From assembly GCA_002256395.1 (NCBI GenBank), contig NKJG01000005.1:124001-188000 (forward strand): a DNA stretch of 64,000 bases, in the 5' to 3' direction. The notes below the pieces were generated by a model that saw nothing but the letters and a program-made list of their open reading frames with translations, ran no database searches and was not told where the DNA came from. This DNA comes from Bacteroidetes bacterium B1(2017) (GTDB lineage Bacteria; Bacteroidota; Bacteroidia; UKL13-3). Each line of letters begins with the position of its first letter. Positions within the stretch are counted from its first letter, which is position 1. Below are positions 8,850 through 16,516 of this stretch, in pieces. Position numbers and translations under genes: made by a program.

Positions 8850-9737
8850 ATGAAGAACATAACCGTAATAGGATCAGGAACCATGGGCAATGGAATTGCA
8901 CATGTATTTGCTCAAAACAACTATCAAGTAAACTTAATAGATGTAAATGAAGCACAATTAAAAAAGGCCATCGAAACCATTGGCAAAAACTTAGACAGAA
9001 TGGTAAGCAAAGGAAGCATTACTGAAGAAGTTAAAAACACAACTTTAGCTAATATTACAACTTTCACTAGCTTAAAAGATGCAAGTGCTAATGCCGATTT
9101 AATTGTTGAAGCAGCCAGCGAAAACATTAATATTAAATTAGATATTTTTAAGCAAATAGATGAGTATGCTCCTGCACATTGCATCTTGGCATCTAACACT
9201 TCTTCTATTTCAATCACTAAAATTGCTAGCGTTACTAAACGTCCAGAGCAAGTTATTGGAATGCACTTTATGAACCCAGTGCCTGTAATGAAATTGGTAG
9301 AAGTTATTAATGGATACAAAACTTCAAAAGAAGTTACTGCATCTGTAGTTGCCTTATCAAAAGCCATTGGCAAAATACCTGCCGAAGCAAATGATTACGC
9401 TGGTTTTATTGCCAACCGTATTTTAATGCCAATGATTAACGAAGCTATTATTTGCTTGCAAAGTGGCGTAGGTTCGGTAGAATCTATTGACACCGTTATG
9501 AAATTGGGTATGGCTCATCCAATGGGACCATTGCAATTAGCAGATTTTATTGGCTTAGACGTATGTTTAGCTATTATGAATGTATTGTATGATGGCTTAG
9601 GCGATACCAAGTATGCTCCTAGTCCATTATTAGTAAATATGGTAACTGCTGGCATCTTAGGCGTTAAATCTGGCGAAGGATTTTATGTATACACACCGGG
9701 TTCAAAAGAACTAGTTGTATCATCAAGATTTAACTAA
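8850..9737 (+). CDS. hbd: 3-hydroxybutyryl-CoA dehydrogenase
   Basis: A 295-residue NAD(P)-dependent dehydrogenase that interconverts 3-hydroxybutyryl-CoA and acetoacetyl-CoA. The N-terminal Rossmann domain starts with VIGSGTMGNGIAHVFAQ (residues 5-21). The catalytic region has SNTSSISIT and IGMHFMNPVPVMKLVEV, and the C-terminal helical domain has GFIANRILMPMINEA and MGPLQLADFIGLDV, all standard for the family; length is normal. A thiolase gene lies 3.7 kb away on the other strand and would supply acetoacetyl-CoA, though the two are not in one operon. A strong terminator follows. Confidence 0.92.
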   Translation: MKNITVIGSGTMGNGIAHVFAQNNYQVNLIDVNEAQLKKAIETIGKNLDRMVSKGSITEEVKNTTLANITTFTSLKDASANADLIVEAASENINIKLDIFKQIDEYAPAHCILASNTSSISITKIASVTKRPEQVIGMHFMNPVPVMKLVEVINGYKTSKEVTASVVALSKAIGKIPAEANDYAGFIANRILMPMINEAIICLQSGVGSVESIDTVMKLGMAHPMGPLQLADFIGLDVCLAIMNVLYDGLGDTKYAPSPLLVNMVTAGILGVKSGEGFYVYTPGSKELVVSSRFN

Positions 9738-9756
9738 AACCAATTTATTATAAACT

Positions 9757-9795
9757 AAAAAGCTTGTCTGAACCTAGGTTCGGACAAGCTTTTTT
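9757..9795. terminator. Bidirectional intrinsic terminator
   Basis: AAAAAGCTTGTCTGAACC pairs with GGTTCGGACAAGCTTTTT around a small centre, with A- and T-runs on both sides. It separates the dehydrogenase gene from the convergent barrel operon and can serve both. Confidence 0.9.
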
Positions 9796-9803
9796 TTATG
9801 CTT

Positions 9804-10574
9804 TTACTTTAACAAGTACGAAATAGAAACATATTGATATTGCATGGAGTGTTGAGATGAAAAAGGTAAGCTTAAAATAATTTCATTTGAAAAATTAAAA
9901 TTATCGTTAGCAGACGAACTGGAAGAAAAATTTCTCTCTGAAAAATAAACATTAAGAGATCCAAGTCCAATACCTGTTTCTAAAATCACTCTTGGCGAAA
10001 TCCAATAATACACATTAGCACTTAAGTAAACACCCAAACTTAAACTATATTGTTTTGATTTATTAAAGGAATACTGGCTTCCATCTGCCGTGTCTGCTAT
10101 ATATTTATCCTCATAAAAATTTAAACCCACATTTTTATTTAGCTCAATATTGGCTCCAAATTTAGGTTTAATTGGAAATATCCATTTGCTAGAATTTACA
10201 TAGGCAGCAGACACTCCATAATTTTTAGAAGTAGCATATTCTATTAATTTATTATCCTCTGTTAATGATTTTTGATTTTGCCTTGAACCATAATAATCAA
10301 TTCTAAATCCATTGCCTTTCATAAGCTTATCGCTTTTCATTTTATAAATTGAAGCAGCTAATCTGGTATTGTAAGTAATATAAAGATTTTCTTTTTTAAT
10401 GGCAGGCCCATCCGTAAGAGCCCAAAAGGGGTCGAGGTTACCAGTATTTGAATAGTTAACACCTGCAAAAACAGTTGCAAATTTTTGCCCTTTTACAAAC
10501 TGAGCCTTGGAGTAACTTGAAAGCAAAACTAGGTTTAGAACTAGTGCCAACACTTGAATGGTTAACTTTTTCAT
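9804..10574 (-). CDS. Outer membrane beta-barrel protein, function unknown
   Basis: A 256-residue protein with a signal peptide (MKKLTIQVLALVLNLVLLSS, then YSKAQ) and a run of amphipathic strands ending in an aromatic-rich terminal strand (MQYQYVSISYLL). No enzyme motif is visible. It overlaps the upstream gene by four bases (ATGA), so the two are translationally coupled. Both are small barrel-like exported proteins of similar design, perhaps from an old duplication, although their sequences are not obviously alike. Confidence 0.65.
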   Translation of the reverse strand: MKKLTIQVLALVLNLVLLSSYSKAQFVKGQKFATVFAGVNYSNTGNLDPFWALTDGPAIKKENLYITYNTRLAASIYKMKSDKLMKGNGFRIDYYGSRQNQKSLTEDNKLIEYATSKNYGVSAAYVNSSKWIFPIKPKFGANIELNKNVGLNFYEDKYIADTADGSQYSFNKSKQYSLSLGVYLSANVYYWISPRVILETGIGLGSLNVYFSERNFSSSSSANDNFNFSNEIILSLPFSSQHSMQYQYVSISYLLK

Positions 10575-11218
10575 TTCTTAAGGAGTAAATAGTTTAAACC
10601 AAAATTAAACGACAACAAATCAAGGCCTCTTGGCAGCACACCATTTATCTTAATTGAATGTCTTTCTAGAACCTTTTCATTATTTGGAACAGAGGCTTCG
10701 CTTTTTGCTCCTTGTATTTCCAAATCAAATACGTTAAAATTTGCCTGCAACATAAATTGATCAAATAGGAGCACATACATTCCCGGCGAAACAGAGGCAT
10801 TAAGTTTGTATAAGTTCACCGTGTAGCTTGCTTCTTTTTCTAGTTTGGCTCTTCCAAAAGTTCCAGATATTTCATTCGAAAGCATAAATCCCCATTTCTC
10901 ATCCATGGGAATCACATAAGTATAACCAAAGCCCAAACCTGCGGTATAATTATAATCGAGGTTTGAAAAATTAGAAGAGTTTATTGACCCTAACAGCAAC
11001 ACACTAAAGGCATTTTTATCACTCACAAACTTGCCAAACGACACTTGCGTTGGATTTAATCCAAATAAATTTGTCGTCTTACTAGATGTGCTATTCCCAT
11101 AAATTTGGGAGTAGGTTCGCATACCCGAACTTGCACCTATAAAATAAGTTCCAGCAGGAATTTGCGCAGCCAATAAACAGGGCATAAGTAAATAAAATAA
11201 GGCAAGTGTTTTTTTCAT
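10571..11218 (-). CDS. Outer membrane beta-barrel protein, function unknown
   Basis: A 215-residue exported protein: signal peptide MKKTLALFYLLMPCLLAAQ, then a strand-rich body with IGASSGMRTYSQIYG, AGLGFGYTY and a C-terminal LSFNFGLNYLL. This fits the OMP_b-brl type of small porin-like barrels in Bacteroidota. It is first of a two-gene operon whose second gene starts inside its stop codon. Nothing indicates a substrate. Confidence 0.65.
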   Translation of the reverse strand: MKKTLALFYLLMPCLLAAQIPAGTYFIGASSGMRTYSQIYGNSTSSKTTNLFGLNPTQVSFGKFVSDKNAFSVLLLGSINSSNFSNLDYNYTAGLGFGYTYVIPMDEKWGFMLSNEISGTFGRAKLEKEASYTVNLYKLNASVSPGMYVLLFDQFMLQANFNVFDLEIQGAKSEASVPNNEKVLERHSIKINGVLPRGLDLLSFNFGLNYLLLKK

Positions 11219-11354
11219 TTGGAGGCTTTAAAGGTTTACGCGTAAGTTTAAATAAAAAGTAGGTATGGCAAACTACTCAATAATTAAACCAAAATGTTTT
11301 TTTGATTAAATTATTTGCTCAATACCCTTAATTTGCTGCAAATTATTTGCACCC

Positions 11355-12311
11355 ATGATAATACACGATTACCATAATGCGGCGGCCATTTTAAACCAAG
11401 GTCAATTGGTTGCCATACCCACCGAAACCGTTTATGGATTAGCAGCTAATGGGTTTGATGGCAATGCCATTGCTCAAATATATGAAGTCAAAAATAGACC
11501 TCAATTTAACCCACTCATTCTTCATAGTAATTCATTAGAACGGTTTAAATCTTGGGGTATACACTTGCCAGATGAAGCACTTAAATTAGCGCAGGCATTT
11601 TCGCCCGGACCAATAACTTTTGTGGTGCCTAAATCAGACACCATTCCAGATATTGTTACAGCAGGCCATTCTTCTGTTGCTATACGTATTCCAAATCACC
11701 CAACAACCTTAAAGCTTTTGGCTATGCTTAATTTCCCCTTAGCAGCGCCAAGTGCCAATTTATCGGGAACCGTTAGTCCAACTACTGCCCAACATGTAAA
11801 CAATCAATTAGGCGAGCTAATAGGTGCTGTGTTAGAAGGAGGCGAATGCGAGATAGGATTAGAATCGACCATTATCTCTTTTGTAAATGAGCAACCTCAA
11901 TTATTACGCCTGGGAGGATTATCTATTGAGGCCATTGAAGAAGTGTTGGGCATGGCCTTAGATAAAAGTAAACTCATAAACAACGATAACCCCGAAGCAC
12001 CTGGAATGCTTAGCAAACATTATGCGCCAAACACTCCCTTGCGCATTGGCAAACCAGAAGACTTTATTGAATTTTGCGACTATACTCAAATGGCATATAT
12101 AGGTTTTAATAACCTGAACCCAAACCTTAAGGAAGAGCATCAATTAATATTATCGGAGCAAGGAAATTTAGAAGAAGCCGCACAAAAATTATTTGCCGCC
12201 ATACGCCAAGCAGATGCCCTAAACCTAAAATTAATTGTAGCCGATTATTTCCCTGATGAACACCTAGGAAGAGCGATTAATGATAGACTTGCACGTGCAG
12301 CGAAGAATTAG
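11355..12311 (+). CDS. sua5: L-threonylcarbamoyladenylate synthase (Sua5/YrdC type)
   Basis: A 318-residue enzyme that makes threonylcarbamoyl-AMP from threonine, bicarbonate and ATP, the first step of tRNA t6A37 synthesis. The YrdC domain covers about residues 8-190 with IPTETVYGLAANGF, KNRPQFNPLI, SPGPITFVVP and APSANLSGTVSPT. A C-terminal Sua5 domain follows, entered by PGMLSKHYAPNTPLRI, so this is the long form rather than TsaC alone. A TTATTTGC box lies four bases before the start, suggesting a very short leader. A simple-repeat island begins at the base after the stop. MtaB (5466) acts on the product of this pathway. Confidence 0.92.
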   Translation: MIIHDYHNAAAILNQGQLVAIPTETVYGLAANGFDGNAIAQIYEVKNRPQFNPLILHSNSLERFKSWGIHLPDEALKLAQAFSPGPITFVVPKSDTIPDIVTAGHSSVAIRIPNHPTTLKLLAMLNFPLAAPSANLSGTVSPTTAQHVNNQLGELIGAVLEGGECEIGLESTIISFVNEQPQLLRLGGLSIEAIEEVLGMALDKSKLINNDNPEAPGMLSKHYAPNTPLRIGKPEDFIEFCDYTQMAYIGFNNLNPNLKEEHQLILSEQGNLEEAAQKLFAAIRQADALNLKLIVADYFPDEHLGRAINDRLARAAKN

Positions 12312-12492
12312 CTTCTGGCTGCTGGCTTCTGGCTACTGGCAATTTTTTAGAAAAGGTTTTAGGATTCACAGCGAAGCTAGAAGCTAGAAGCTAGAAGCTA
12401 GAAGCTAGAAGCTAGAAGCTAGAAGCTAGAAGCTAGAAGCTAGAAGCTAGAAGCTAGAAGCTAGAAGCTAGAAGCTATAAGCTAGAAGCTAG
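12312..12492. repeat. Repeat island: degenerate GCTTCTGGC units and about 17 copies of AGAAGCT
   Basis: Directly after the sua5 stop there are degenerate GCTTCTGGC/GCTGGC/CTACTGGC units (12312-12341), then a 30-base spacer, then a nearly perfect 7-base tandem array of AGAAGCT from 12373 to 12492 with one broken unit near 12478. The first block is roughly the reverse complement of the second, so a long hairpin is possible. The array runs into the stop codon of the convergent gene at 12489. Confidence 0.95.
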
Positions 12493-13349
12493 TTTTCTAG
12501 AAACCCTTTTTGCTTCTCCCAATTTCCATTTTTCCAGAGCAGGTAATCAAAGCTACCATCGGGATAATAATGTTCTACAAAACCAGCGTTTGCGGGTTTA
12601 TCGGGAACGATATTTTCATAAATTAAGATCTTGCGTTTTTCATCGTAGCGCAAACCAATGGTGGCTTGGTTATTAAATTCAAACACCATGCGATGATATT
12701 TTGTCTTACGCTTTAAATCGAAAATAGGCGCACCAAAAACAGGAATACCCGATCTAAAATACAATACATCTGCTACCTTACGATTAGTTTCGGGCCCTGC
12801 CCCATCCCAACCTAATAAGGTATAATAATCTACTTTATTAAACGTAGTTTTTATAATTTTATAATAGGCTGCACCAAACCAATGGTTGGCATCTGTTTCC
12901 CGTATTAAAAAACTTTCTAAGCTATCGCTTCTATCAATTAATGGGTAAAAATTTTCGTAGAGTTGCTGCTTTTTATTTAGCTTTTTCAACTTATCGGGAT
13001 TCATTTGAATAACCCCAAAATACCTAAATTTTTCGTCGTTGGTGGCTACGTTCCAAGTAAATATTCTAAACAAACCATCAGGCGAATAGAGAATCATTAA
13101 ATTTTTAAGTGAATCAAACGGATAGTAATACGAGTTTTTAACTTTTAGTGCACGGCCCATTTGCCTGATAAAATTGCGCCCTGAAGTAATTCGAACCTCC
13201 TCATCAAAATTGCGCACCATATTATAACTAAGTCCACTTAAACGTATTTCAAAATCATGCAAGGAATCCATGGAAAGCGAATCTATTTTTTGTGCCTTCA
13301 CAAAAAACACACTTAACAAGAATGCAGTTAAAAATACAATCGGTTTCAT
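12489..13349 (-). CDS. Exported protein of unknown function
   Basis: A 286-residue protein with a signal peptide (MKPIVFLTAFLLSVFFVKAQ) and no recognised domain. The mature part begins KIDSLSMDSLHDFEIRL and contains VKNSYYYPFDSLKNLMILYS, LYENFYPLIDRSD and a C-terminal PDGSFDYLLWKNGNWEKQKG segment that resembles short WD/MORN-like strands. It is probably periplasmic and I know similar conserved hypothetical proteins in Bacteroidota, but no function. Its last codon and stop (TAG) come from the border of the AGAAGCT array, so copy-number change in the array could alter its C-terminus. Confidence 0.7.
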   Translation of the reverse strand: MKPIVFLTAFLLSVFFVKAQKIDSLSMDSLHDFEIRLSGLSYNMVRNFDEEVRITSGRNFIRQMGRALKVKNSYYYPFDSLKNLMILYSPDGLFRIFTWNVATNDEKFRYFGVIQMNPDKLKKLNKKQQLYENFYPLIDRSDSLESFLIRETDANHWFGAAYYKIIKTTFNKVDYYTLLGWDGAGPETNRKVADVLYFRSGIPVFGAPIFDLKRKTKYHRMVFEFNNQATIGLRYDEKRKILIYENIVPDKPANAGFVEHYYPDGSFDYLLWKNGNWEKQKGFLEN

Positions 13350-13415
13350 AATTACAAGTTTAAATGATTTGCTAATAAATATACCAAACGCAAAATTGGT
13401 TCAGACCTTATAAAA

Positions 13416-13457
13416 AAAGCAAGGAAGCAAACAAAATACTTGTTGCTTCCTTGCTTT
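13416..13457 (-). terminator. Intrinsic terminator of the thiolase gene
   Basis: On the minus strand AAAGCAAGGAAGCAA pairs with TTGCTTCCTTGCTTT and is followed by a T-run, 13 bases after the thiolase stop. Confidence 0.9.
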
Positions 13458-13469
13458 ATAGAGATTTAA

Positions 13470-14651
13470 TTACTTAACGTTTTCAATAACAATGGCTGAT
13501 GCGCCACCGCCACCATTGCAAATACCCGTTACACCATAACGGCCACCTTCGGCTTTTAATAAATGAGCCAAAGAAACAACAATACGTGAACCAGAACTTC
13601 CTAATGGATGCCCCAAAGCTACCGCGCCGCCGCGAGCATTTACTTTCTTAGCATCAATACCCAATAATTGAGTATTCACTAAACCAACCACAGAGAATGC
13701 TTCGTTTAATTCAAAGAAATCTACATCTTTAATATCTACTCCGGCCCATTTCAATGCTTTTGGAACAGCTAAAGCAGGCGCAGTTGTAAACCATTCAGGA
13801 GCTTGAGCAGCATCGGCAAAAGCAATAATTTTAGCCAATGGAGTTAGGCCTAATTCTTTTACTTTTTCTTCGCTCATTAAAACTAAAGCACTTGCACCAT
13901 CATTTAATTTTGAAGCGTTAGCAGCGGTAATAGTTCCTTCTTTTTCGAAAGCAGGCTTTAAGGTTTTTAATTTATCAAAATTTACTTTAGTATACTCTTC
14001 ATCTACACTCACAATAATTGGATCTTTACCTCTTACTGGAATTTCAACTGAAACCAATTCATTGGCAAATGCATTGTTTGCATAAGCGTTTTGAGCACGG
14101 GTATAACTTTCAATAGCAAATGCATCCTGATCTTCGCGAGTAAACTTATATTCTCTTGCACAAAGTTCGGCAGCATTACCCATGTGGTAATCATTGTAAA
14201 CATCCCATAAGCCATCTTTTACCATTCCATCTAAAATGGTACCATGACCCAAACGATAACCGTTTCTAGCCTTGTCTAAATAATACGGAATATTGCTCAT
14301 GCTTTCCATACCACCTGCAACAACCACATCATTAATGCCCAACATAATGGTTTGAGCAGCCATCATAATGGCTTTTGAACCAGAGGCACATACTTTGTTA
14401 ACCACGGTAGCAGGTACTGTATATGGAATTCCTGCGTAAATCATAGCTTGGGTGGCGGGTGCCTGACCCATACCTGCAGAAATTACATTTCCCATAAATA
14501 CCTCTTGAACCATTTCTGGAGCAATACCGGCCTGAGCCAAGGCTCCTTTAATGGCAACAGCTCCTAATTGAGGAGCACTAACAGCAGCTAAACTACCATT
14601 GAAAGCGCCAATGGGAGTGCGCACTGCAGAAACAATATAAACTGTTTTCAT
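13470..14651 (-). CDS. atoB: Acetyl-CoA C-acetyltransferase (thiolase)
   Basis: A 393-residue thiolase that condenses two acetyl-CoA to acetoacetyl-CoA or runs the reverse cleavage. It has the acyl-carrying Cys88 (NKVCASGSK), the general-base His348 (GHPLGSSGSR) and the second active-site Cys378 (CNGGGGAS); the start MKTVYIVSAVRTPIGAF and length are standard. Substrate range (acetoacetyl-CoA versus longer 3-ketoacyl-CoA) cannot be fixed from sequence, but the short-chain type is favoured. It is a single-gene unit with its own terminator. Together with the dehydrogenase at 8850 it gives two steps of C4-CoA metabolism. Confidence 0.92.
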   Translation of the reverse strand: MKTVYIVSAVRTPIGAFNGSLAAVSAPQLGAVAIKGALAQAGIAPEMVQEVFMGNVISAGMGQAPATQAMIYAGIPYTVPATVVNKVCASGSKAIMMAAQTIMLGINDVVVAGGMESMSNIPYYLDKARNGYRLGHGTILDGMVKDGLWDVYNDYHMGNAAELCAREYKFTREDQDAFAIESYTRAQNAYANNAFANELVSVEIPVRGKDPIIVSVDEEYTKVNFDKLKTLKPAFEKEGTITAANASKLNDGASALVLMSEEKVKELGLTPLAKIIAFADAAQAPEWFTTAPALAVPKALKWAGVDIKDVDFFELNEAFSVVGLVNTQLLGIDAKKVNARGGAVALGHPLGSSGSRIVVSLAHLLKAEGGRYGVTGICNGGGGASAIVIENVK

Positions 14652-14692
14652 ATGAAATTAAACTTTATTTTGGTGGGGCAAATGTAGGATTT

Positions 14693-14700
14693 TACCTTTA
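14693..14700 (+). promoter_or_regulatory. Promoter -7 box for the class IV aminotransferase gene
   Basis: TACCTTTA resembles TAnnTTTG and ends seven bases before the ATG at 14708. Confidence 0.35.
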
Positions 14701-14707
14701 CGAACAA

Positions 14708-15424
14708 ATGAATTTGATGGAAAGAGCATTTTTATATGGCGATTTACTGTTTGAAAGCATGCGCGTTGAATACGGCAGAATTCCTCATATAGCCCGTCAT
14801 TTCAAGCGTTTAGAGCAATCGGCGCAAACCCTAAAAATTGATTTATGTGGGTTAAATGAGGAAAAATTTAACAGGCTTTGTGAGCAAAAAATAGCAGAAT
14901 TTGAGGCTCAAAACCCCGATTCTAGCTTTTTACGCCTTAGAGCAGTTCTATACAGAGATTCGCAAGGAACTTATTTACCTCTCGAAAACAAGGGAAAACT
15001 TGAACTGCAAATTAGCGAAATCACCTATTTGGTTCAGCCCGAAATACTACGATTAGGAATTTATACCCCGCAACAAAAAGCACCTGGAATATTGGCCAAT
15101 TTAAAAACAGGCAATGCCTTAATATATGTAATGGCAAGTATTTGGGCACAAGAAAACAATTTGGATGGAGCCTTAATTTTAAACACTCAAAACGCTATCA
15201 TAGAATCTACCCACAGCAATATTTTTTGGCGCAAAGGAACAACTTGGTTCACTCCGCCTCTTGCAGATGGTTGCGTAGCAGGTATTGGTCGACAATTATT
15301 TATGGAAAGCCATACGGTAGAAGAAAAAAGTTGCCATACACAAGACCTTTTAAACGCTGATGAATGCCTATTAAGTAATGCCCTTAATGCACCCAGGAAT
15401 TTTAGGGTGATTGAATTGGGGTAG
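14708..15424 (+). CDS. Class IV aminotransferase / aminodeoxychorismate lyase-like PLP enzyme
   Basis: A 238-residue fold-type IV PLP enzyme. It has the N-terminal LYGDLLFESMRV segment, the Lys expected to bind PLP in LKTGNALIYVMA, and the phosphate-binding and substrate region NAIIESTHSNIFW, then TPPLADGCVAGIGRQL. These match the family of branched-chain aminotransferases, D-amino-acid aminotransferases and aminodeoxychorismate lyase (PabC). Its short length and the ADGCVAGI loop favour a PabC-like lyase releasing p-aminobenzoate, but no partner pabB is in the window. A second Met three codons in (14717) is an equally possible start. A repeat island begins at its stop codon. Confidence 0.75.
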   Translation: MNLMERAFLYGDLLFESMRVEYGRIPHIARHFKRLEQSAQTLKIDLCGLNEEKFNRLCEQKIAEFEAQNPDSSFLRLRAVLYRDSQGTYLPLENKGKLELQISEITYLVQPEILRLGIYTPQQKAPGILANLKTGNALIYVMASIWAQENNLDGALILNTQNAIIESTHSNIFWRKGTTWFTPPLADGCVAGIGRQLFMESHTVEEKSCHTQDLLNADECLLSNALNAPRNFRVIELG

Positions 15425-15514
15425 GGGAAAATGTCGCTGGTCGCTGGTCGCCGGTCATCCTGAACCTGTCGAAGGGTGGTCGCTCTTTCTCGTTCTCTTT
15501 CTCTTTCTCTTTCT
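15424..15514. repeat. Repeat island: GTCGCTG units plus pyrimidine-rich CTTTCT run
   Basis: Directly after the aminotransferase gene are tandem TCGCTGG/TCGCCGG units (about 15431-15450), then a CATCCTGAACCTGTCGAAGG segment (15449-15468) of a type I know as a widespread short intergenic repeat in bacteria, then a CTCGTTCTCTTTCTCTTTCT tract. The same units occur in reverse orientation at 18674-18748. Confidence 0.9.
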
Positions 15515-15516
15515 CA

Positions 15517-15634
15517 AATAAATAGCTCTGGCGTTTACGACAGAGGGAGAATTATGAATAGAAGGACATTGCAGGCCTTTAGGCCTTTAATATAAATCAA
15601 AGCTATTTATTAAAGGGAAAAGGCCTAAAGGCCT
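15517..15634. repeat. Nested inverted repeat
   Basis: AGGCCTTTAGGCCTTT (15573-15588) and AAAGGCCTAAAGGCCT (15619-15634) are a perfect 16-base inverted repeat with a 30-base spacer. Inside the spacer AGCTATTTATT (15601-15611) is the complement of AATAAATAGCT (15517-15527), so the arms are interleaved and two alternative stems are possible. No gene is seen in 15425-15699. Confidence 0.85.
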
Positions 15635-15699
15635 CCAAAAAAGCAATCAAATTCTTCAAAGAAATTTGTATTATCGTTAGTGAAAATTAATGGCCAATA

Positions 15700-16350
15700 A
15701 TGCAAAAAACCAAAAACGTAAACCTAGCATTTTCTTGCAAGCAAGATTTTGGCTCCATGAAGCCAACTAGTAAGGGTGCATTTTGCCAGCTATGCAAAAA
15801 GGAAGTAATTGATTTTAGAAATTTAAACGAAACAGAAATTACTGAACTTCTCACTACCCAAAACAAAGTTTGCGGCTTATTTACCACTCAACAAGCGAGT
15901 GTTAAAACTTCCAAAATAAATTGGTTCAAACACCTAGTGGCCAGCCTACTTTTATCTTTGGGCTTTAGTGCACTAACGAAAGACCTTTACGCACAAACCA
16001 CTATTGAACCCAGAAACACAGAAAGTAAACCCGATTCATTAAATTTTATTTTGGGTGAAATGTCAGGATACATGCCTGTATATAGTAAGGGCGGAAATGA
16101 AGGTTTGTATGAGTTTTTATCAAAAAACATAAACTATCCAAAGGAAAAAGTAAGCGGCAAGGTAATAGTAAGCTTTACGGTGGACACCTTTGGCAATGTA
16201 ATCCATGCCGAAATAGCCAAGGGCCTAAGTCCTGCAGCAAATGAGGAAACGCTCCGTGTGGTAAAATTATTAAAATTCACCCCCGGAACTGAATTCGGCA
16301 AAAAAGTAGAAGTAAAAATGATCCTACCAATACAATTTAAGCCAGAATAG
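15700..16350 (+). CDS. TonB C-terminal domain protein with N-terminal Cys motif
   Basis: A 216-residue predicted inner-membrane protein. The cytoplasmic N-terminus has Cys13 and a CQLC pair (Cys29, Cys32) that could bind metal, a short membrane segment follows (about 74-92, HLVASLLLSLGFSALTKDLY), and the C-terminal half (about 130-216) has the TonB_C pattern NYPKEKVSGKVIVSFTVD ... ETLRVVKLLKFTPG. TonB_C domains touch outer-membrane receptors and transmit energy, but short versions like this one often have structural or unknown roles. It has no ExbB/ExbD neighbours. The N-terminal Cys domain plus TonB_C layout recurs in Bacteroidota. Confidence 0.75.
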   Translation: MQKTKNVNLAFSCKQDFGSMKPTSKGAFCQLCKKEVIDFRNLNETEITELLTTQNKVCGLFTTQQASVKTSKINWFKHLVASLLLSLGFSALTKDLYAQTTIEPRNTESKPDSLNFILGEMSGYMPVYSKGGNEGLYEFLSKNINYPKEKVSGKVIVSFTVDTFGNVIHAEIAKGLSPAANEETLRVVKLLKFTPGTEFGKKVEVKMILPIQFKPE

Positions 16351-16502
16351 CAACCTACCTACAAATAAAATTCCTACGCAACTCACAACATTAGGCGAAG
16401 CCTGAGCTCGCAACTTACCTTCGCTAAAGCTATGGCAAGTAAAACCCGCAACGTTCTCGATGAAAGGAAAAATTCTCTTAACAAGCATTTCTCAGGAATA
16501 AT

Positions 16503-16510
16503 TATCTTCG
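16503..16510 (+). promoter_or_regulatory. Promoter -7 box for the S46 peptidase gene (TATCTTCG)
   Basis: TATCTTCG followed by C ends six bases before the ATG at 16517 and is identical to the box before mtaB. Confidence 0.45.
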
Positions 16511-16516
16511 CCCAGT

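Noticed and set aside
5466-12311. mtaB and sua5 as a dedicated t6A gene cluster
   Set aside because: They are 4.6 kb apart with unrelated genes between, so the shared pathway is noted but no cluster is claimed.
12373-12492. CRISPR-like array
   Set aside because: The unit is a 7-base tandem repeat with no spacers and no cas gene nearby.
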